Made by a program: the position numbers and the translations under genes
Notes under the pieces: generated by a model
Told to the model about the DNA's origin: nothing
Database searches by the model: none
What the model saw: only the letters and a program-made list of their open reading frames with translations
Shown here: piece by piece, positions 5,185-8,235 of the stretch
How positions within the stretch are numbered: position 1 is the stretch's first letter
Layout: the number at the start of each line of letters is the position of its first letter
NCBI GenBank assembly: GCA_026418875.1
Contig: JAOAAM010000040.1
Coordinates: 1 to 8,235 of the forward strand
Direction: 5' to 3'
DNA length: 8,235 nucleotides
Source: Gemmataceae bacterium
GTDB taxonomy: Bacteria; Planctomycetota; Planctomycetia; Gemmatales; Gemmataceae

Positions 5185-6327
5185 TCAGGACGAGGCCACC
5201 TCGACTGGCCGGCCCGTCTTGGCCGAATCCAACACAGCATCCAACACTAGGCCGGTTCGCTGGGCATCGCGGAAGGTCGGCTGAGCGAGATTCCCGCTCG
5301 CCAAGCCTTTGATGAAGTCGGCCACTTGATGAACAAAGGAGTGCTCGTAGCCGATTTGCAAACCGGGAACCCACCAATTCGCCATGTAAGGATGTTCACC
5401 GTCGGTCACATGGATGCTGCGCCATCCACGGGTGAGGCCGCCATCGCGATGGTCGAAATACTGCAAGCGGTGCAGGTCATGGAGATCCCAGAAGATGCTG
5501 GCGTGTTCGCCGTTGATCTCGAAGGTGTACAGAGCTTTGTGTCCGCGGGCATAGCGGGTGGACTCGAAGTTGGCCAATGAGCCGTTCTTGAATCGGCCGA
5601 AGAAGATGCATGCGTCGTCGATGCCCACCTTTTCGACTTTGCCCGTGAGGTTGTGCTTCCGCTCCTTGACAAATGTTTCGGTCAGGGCGGTGACGGTGGC
5701 CATGTCCCCGTTCAGCCAAAGGGCGGTGTCGATGCAATGGGCGAGCAAGTCGCCGCTGACACCGCTGCCCGCTGCCGCGACGTCAAGCCGCCACAGGGCC
5801 GTTCCGCCTTGCGGTAGTTCGGGATTGATGGTCCAATCCTGGAGGAATTTGGCGCGGTAGTGGAAGATGCGGCCGAGTTTTCCTTCGTCGATCAGTTGTT
5901 TCGCCAAGGTCACGGCCGGGACACGGCGGTAGTTGTACCACACCATGTTGGCGACGCCGGCCTTCTCCACCGCCTCGACCATTTCCCGCCCTTCGGCCCC
6001 GTTCATGGCCAACGGTTTTTCGCAGAGCACCATCTTCTTGTTCGCCGCACAAGCCAGCGCGATCTCTTTGTGCAAATTGTTCGGCACGCAGATGTCCACG
6101 CAGTCGATGTCTGGCCTTTCCACCAATTTCCGCCAATCCGTTTCGACTGACTCGTAGCCCCAACGGTCGGCAAATGCCTTGACCTTCGCCTCATCCCGGC
6201 CGCAAGCCGCCTTCAGCACCGGCCGCATCGGCAAGTCAAAGAAATGATTTACCTTCGCATAGGCATTGGAATGAGCACGGCCCATGAACCCATAACCGAT
6301 GATGCCGATGTTGAGCGGTTTGGTCAT
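5185..6327 (-). CDS. Gfo/Idh/MocA family oxidoreductase
   Basis: A 380-residue NAD(P)-dependent sugar or cyclitol dehydrogenase of the Gfo/Idh/MocA family, probably cytosolic since no signal peptide is seen. The N-terminal Rossmann domain carries GYGFMG (11-16) and the family signature EKP (103-105), whose Lys104 takes part in catalysis. The C-terminal alpha/beta domain has the Asp193-x3-His197 pair and Asp200 (GDLLAHCID), matching the catalytic Asp and His of inositol dehydrogenase-type enzymes. Length is typical. GGAGGAG lies 7 nt before the ATG, a near-perfect Shine-Dalgarno sequence that settles the start. It is 151 nt downstream of the TIM-barrel isomerase-like gene on the same strand, a pairing common in planctomycete carbohydrate loci. 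The substrate is unknown: a hexose, an inositol isomer or an N-acetyl sugar are all possible. Downstream the operon probably ends, as a 246-nt gap follows. Confidence 0.95.
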   Translation of the reverse strand: MTKPLNIGIIGYGFMGRAHSNAYAKVNHFFDLPMRPVLKAACGRDEAKVKAFADRWGYESVETDWRKLVERPDIDCVDICVPNNLHKEIALACAANKKMVLCEKPLAMNGAEGREMVEAVEKAGVANMVWYNYRRVPAVTLAKQLIDEGKLGRIFHYRAKFLQDWTINPELPQGGTALWRLDVAAAGSGVSGDLLAHCIDTALWLNGDMATVTALTETFVKERKHNLTGKVEKVGIDDACIFFGRFKNGSLANFESTRYARGHKALYTFEINGEHASIFWDLHDLHRLQYFDHRDGGLTRGWRSIHVTDGEHPYMANWWVPGLQIGYEHSFVHQVADFIKGLASGNLAQPTFRDAQRTGLVLDAVLDSAKTGRPVEVASS

Positions 6328-6334
6328 CGTGTGT

Positions 6335-6341
6335 CTCCTCC
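6335..6341 (-). promoter_or_regulatory. Strong ribosome binding site of the Gfo/Idh/MocA gene
   Basis: Minus-strand GGAGGAG, 7 nt before the ATG at 6327. It is the strongest Shine-Dalgarno sequence in the window and suggests that this gene does not rely on translational coupling across the 151-nt spacer. Confidence 0.85.
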
Positions 6342-6431
6342 AAGATTGGTGGTGAGGCGTCGGGTTTGATGTTCTAACGGATTGTCGGCCGCGAAAATCG
6401 AACAGGCAGATACGTCACGCGGACAGCGGTG

Positions 6432-6475
6432 GGGCGGCTCGGGTGCTCAGGGAACCCGCCGGACCGAGCCTGCCC
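6432..6475 (-). terminator. Eleven-bp bulged hairpin just after the isomerase-like stop codon
   Basis: GGGC+GGCTCGG (6432-6442) pairs with CCGAGCC (6464-6470) and GCCC (6472-6475), leaving one bulged base at 6471 and a 21-nt loop. The loop itself can form GGG-AA-CCC. It starts 3 nt past the TGA and is very GC-rich. No U-tract follows on the minus strand, so it may be a processing or stabilising structure between isomerase and oxidoreductase messages rather than a classical terminator. Confidence 0.45.
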
Positions 6476-6478
6476 TCG

Positions 6479-7525
6479 TCATTCACTCCAGCCGTGGGCC
6501 TCACGGACGGCGATCATCGTCGCGAGGATGCTGTTCCAAGTCTCGGGCTTCATCATGACGTCGTTGGGGAACATGCAGCCATCCCAGCAGATGTGCCGGA
6601 TTTTCTGCAACACGTTGCCGTAGCTGTCCCTCAGCCAGAAGCCCGCGTGTTTGGGAATGTTGAGCTTCCCGTTCGGATCGTTGGGCAAGCAATGACGGCC
6701 CGTCTTGTCGTGGGTGCCCGAGCCTTTGACGGTGGCGTCGTTCTGCGCGACGTGGAAGTCGATCGTCCAAGGCCGCAGGGCCGCGGTGAGGGTCTTCAAG
6801 GCTTCGTCGAGCCGGGCCTGATCCTTCCAGTCGAAATCCGGCGGCAGGATGGCGTCTTCGGGGGCGTTGTAGCCCACGGTGTAGAGCAATGTATGGGCCA
6901 TGTCGGCTTGGAAACCCAGAATGCCGGGCCGATCCGTCAGCTCGATCAGCTGGAGCATGCGTTTCCAGGAGTGCATGCCGCCCCAACAAATTTCACCCTC
7001 GGCGGCGAGCCGTTCGCCGTGATTCGCGGCGATGAGGCAGGCTTCGCGGAAAGTACGGGCAATCTTTTTCTGATTTCCCTCGGGATCGCTCAACCAATCC
7101 GTGGGCGAGCAAGCCGAGTCGATGCGAACCACGCCATCCGGCCGCACCCCCAAGCTGCGAAGGCGTTCGGCAATCCGGCAGGCTTTGTGGACCTGTTCGA
7201 CAAACTTATGCCTTTCCGCCTCGTTGCCCATCGCCGACCCGCCGCCGGTCGGCGGCCACACCGGAGCCACCACCGATCCGATGACCAGCCCGCGTTGTTG
7301 CACCTTCTCCGCAAGGCGTTTGAGGTCATCATCCGTCGAGTCGATGTCGACATGCGGGGCGAAGAGGAAAAGGTCCACACCGTCGAATCTCACGCCATTC
7401 ACGTTGGCTTGGGCGGTGAGATCCAACATGGTGTCCAAGTCGATGGCGGGTTCCGCACCAGGGGAACCTTTACCGACCACGCCGGGCCACGCGGCATTGT
7501 GCAATTTCGGGAAATTGTTCGCCAT
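6479..7525 (-). CDS. TIM-barrel sugar phosphate isomerase/epimerase-like protein
   Basis: A 348-residue protein of the xylose isomerase-like TIM-barrel (AP endonuclease 2) superfamily, which holds metal-dependent sugar and cyclitol isomerases, epimerases and dehydratases. Likely metal ligands, one per strand, are Glu178 in AAEGEICW, Asp208 with His211 in [10 protein letters not shown], His258 in IDFHVAQND and Asp315 in CWDGCMF; the last replaces the Glu often seen at that place, if the alignment is right. VRFDGVD (45-51) resembles the early strand of this superfamily. Cytosolic, no signal peptide. ATG start with GAGGA 8 nt upstream. It lies 70 nt after the cupin gene and 151 nt before the Gfo/Idh/MocA gene, so it probably works in the same catabolic unit, converting an oxidised sugar or cyclitol. 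The exact reaction is not known. A 374-codon open frame on the plus strand (6443-7567) is its GC-driven shadow. Confidence 0.9.
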   Translation of the reverse strand: MANNFPKLHNAAWPGVVGKGSPGAEPAIDLDTMLDLTAQANVNGVRFDGVDLFLFAPHVDIDSTDDDLKRLAEKVQQRGLVIGSVVAPVWPPTGGGSAMGNEAERHKFVEQVHKACRIAERLRSLGVRPDGVVRIDSACSPTDWLSDPEGNQKKIARTFREACLIAANHGERLAAEGEICWGGMHSWKRMLQLIELTDRPGILGFQADMAHTLLYTVGYNAPEDAILPPDFDWKDQARLDEALKTLTAALRPWTIDFHVAQNDATVKGSGTHDKTGRHCLPNDPNGKLNIPKHAGFWLRDSYGNVLQKIRHICWDGCMFPNDVMMKPETWNSILATMIAVREAHGWSE

Positions 7526-7533
7526 GGGAGAGA

Positions 7534-7538
7534 TCCTC
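7534..7538 (-). promoter_or_regulatory. Ribosome binding site of the isomerase-like gene
   Basis: Minus-strand GAGGA, 8 nt before the ATG at 7525, within the 70-nt spacer after the cupin gene. Confidence 0.7.
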
Positions 7539-7569
7539 AGTTGCTGCGGATTCTGGCGGATAGGTAAGG

Positions 7570-7593
7570 CACCACGAGGCGGCAGCCGTGGTG
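7570..7593 (-). terminator. Seven-bp hairpin just after the cupin stop codon
   Basis: CACCACG and CGTGGTG flank a 10-nt GC-rich loop and begin 2 nt past the TGA of the cupin gene. CCTTACC follows, with no U-tract. Since the isomerase gene starts only about 45 nt on with its own Shine-Dalgarno sequence, this may tune read-through or protect the upstream message end rather than stop transcription. Confidence 0.4.
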
Positions 7594-7595
7594 TA

Positions 7596-8235
7596 TCACT
7601 TGACCTTTTTGTGGTCGCCGACGTTGGGAGCGTGCGGGTTCACATCGGGTCCGAAATATCGCAAAGTCACCAGCGGTTCGCTGCCGGTGTTGACGAATGT
7701 GACGCCGTTGCGGGCTGCCGCTTCCGTGACGAAATACTCGTCCTCCGTCAATTCGCCAAAGCGAATCATCACCGGGGTCTGCAAGTTGTGCTTGCCGATC
7801 TTGCCGCACCCCTGCACCGCCACCAAGCCATACGCCCCGTTATCCTTGATGGTGCAGGTCGCTCCCGGCATCACCGTGAGTTCCTTCGCGCTGAACAACT
7901 CTTTGCCCTTCACCTTGCCATAAACAATCCAGCGATCGACCCAACCGTCCCCCTGCTCGGCGACGATCGGTTCGAGATAGTGGTGGTCTTTGAAATTCGG
8001 ATCGACGTTCCCTTCCCAGTCCAAGGCATCGACGATGTACTGCAAATCTTGATGCTTTTCTTTCGGGAAGTCCTTGGTCAACAGCGACCAGGGCACGTAG
8101 CGACCTTCCACCATCGATTGATACATCGCGAAAACGTCGGACCCCCACTGCGGCTCATAGGTGACGAGGGAGCCAGGGGCATGCAACACACACGGCGGCA
8201 CCAGCCAGCCCGTGCCGGGTTGCAAGCGATACGCC
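7596..8235 (-). CDS. Cupin protein, 5' end outside the window
   Basis: The frame stays open to the window edge: upstream of the TTG at 8225 it reads Ala-Tyr-Arg, so the TTG is an internal Leu and the true start lies beyond 8235. About 213 C-terminal residues are visible. The first visible part, [18 protein letters not shown], resembles the second half of a cupin barrel, with a His in the place of a metal ligand. A linker follows, with aromatic and acidic residues ([20 protein letters not shown]). A second barrel-like part has [22 protein letters not shown], a hydrophobic [15 protein letters not shown] strand pair and [20 protein letters not shown], so it is probably a bicupin. The second barrel has few His and may not bind metal. 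Placed 70 nt upstream of the isomerase-like gene, it probably belongs to the same sugar catabolic unit, as an isomerase, dioxygenase or binding protein. The function is not identified. Confidence 0.8.
   Translation of the reverse strand, partial: AYRLQPGTGWLVPPCVLHAPGSLVTYEPQWGSDVFAMYQSMVEGRYVPWSLLTKDFPKEKHQDLQYIVDALDWEGNVDPNFKDHHYLEPIVAEQGDGWVDRWIVYGKVKGKELFSAKELTVMPGATCTIKDNGAYGLVAVQGCGKIGKHNLQTPVMIRFGELTEDEYFVTEAAARNGVTFVNTGSEPLVTLRYFGPDVNPHAPNVGDHKKVK

Noticed and set aside
4995..5240. A minus-strand frame of 81 codons over the repeat array
   Set aside because: Its five-residue rhythm (AIRNA, VNRHT, AIRWA) follows from the 15-bp DNA period, it begins inside the oxidoreductase gene's 3' end, and there is no ribosome binding site.
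6443..7567. A 374-codon plus-strand open frame, longer than the gene opposite it
   Set aside because: It mirrors the isomerase-like gene on the minus strand, which has a Shine-Dalgarno sequence and family motifs. The plus-strand peptide shows no recognisable domain, and long antisense frames are expected in GC-rich coding DNA.
8223..8225. TTG as the start of the cupin gene
   Set aside because: The frame continues upstream as Ala-Tyr-Arg to the window edge, and the visible sequence starts in the middle of a cupin barrel, so the TTG is an internal Leu codon.

Overview
The window is a GC-rich stretch (about 60% by eye, not computed) of bacterial chromosome from one end of an assembled contig. 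All seven recognisable genes lie on the minus strand and are tightly packed; the largest gap without a gene is 246 nt, so no stretch over 300 nt lacks a gene. The gene set suggests a Planctomycetota genome, perhaps Gemmatales: a pyrophosphate-type phosphofructokinase, a Gfo/Idh/MocA oxidoreductase beside a TIM-barrel sugar isomerase-like protein, a stand-alone MCE protein, a cytosolic-type sulfotransferase and a bacterial HSDL2-like dehydrogenase. This assignment is inferred from gene content; no marker gene is present. The first 18 bases are not genomic: they are the Tn5/Nextera mosaic-end adapter left by library preparation.

Read in the direction of transcription (high to low coordinates), there are three blocks. 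(1) 8235-5185: a cupin protein cut by the window edge, a TIM-barrel epimerase/isomerase-like protein and a Gfo/Idh/MocA oxidoreductase, probably one sugar or cyclitol catabolic unit. (2) 4938-2217: an MCE (MlaD-type) envelope protein with a C-terminal OmpA-like domain, then PPi-type phosphofructokinase with a structured 217-nt leader of its own. (3) 2010-31: a P-loop sulfotransferase with a coiled-coil tail and, 42 nt further on, an HSDL2-like short-chain dehydrogenase.

The noncoding DNA is more interesting than the gene list. The 246-nt gap between the oxidoreductase and the MCE gene holds six degenerate 15-bp tandem units with an overlying 30-bp period. The phosphofructokinase leader has a perfect 9-bp inverted repeat around a 5-nt loop, extendable with mismatches. 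Three genes (cupin, isomerase, phosphofructokinase) have a hairpin starting 2-3 nt after the stop codon with no clear U-tract. All seven genes end in TGA, and all six starts visible in the window have a convincing Shine-Dalgarno sequence; one start is GTG.

I see no CRISPR array, insertion sequence, tRNA, rRNA or phage gene, and nothing that amounts to a new multi-gene system. The best candidates for something not well described are the MCE-OmpA fusion, the intergenic 15-bp repeat array and the phosphofructokinase leader.
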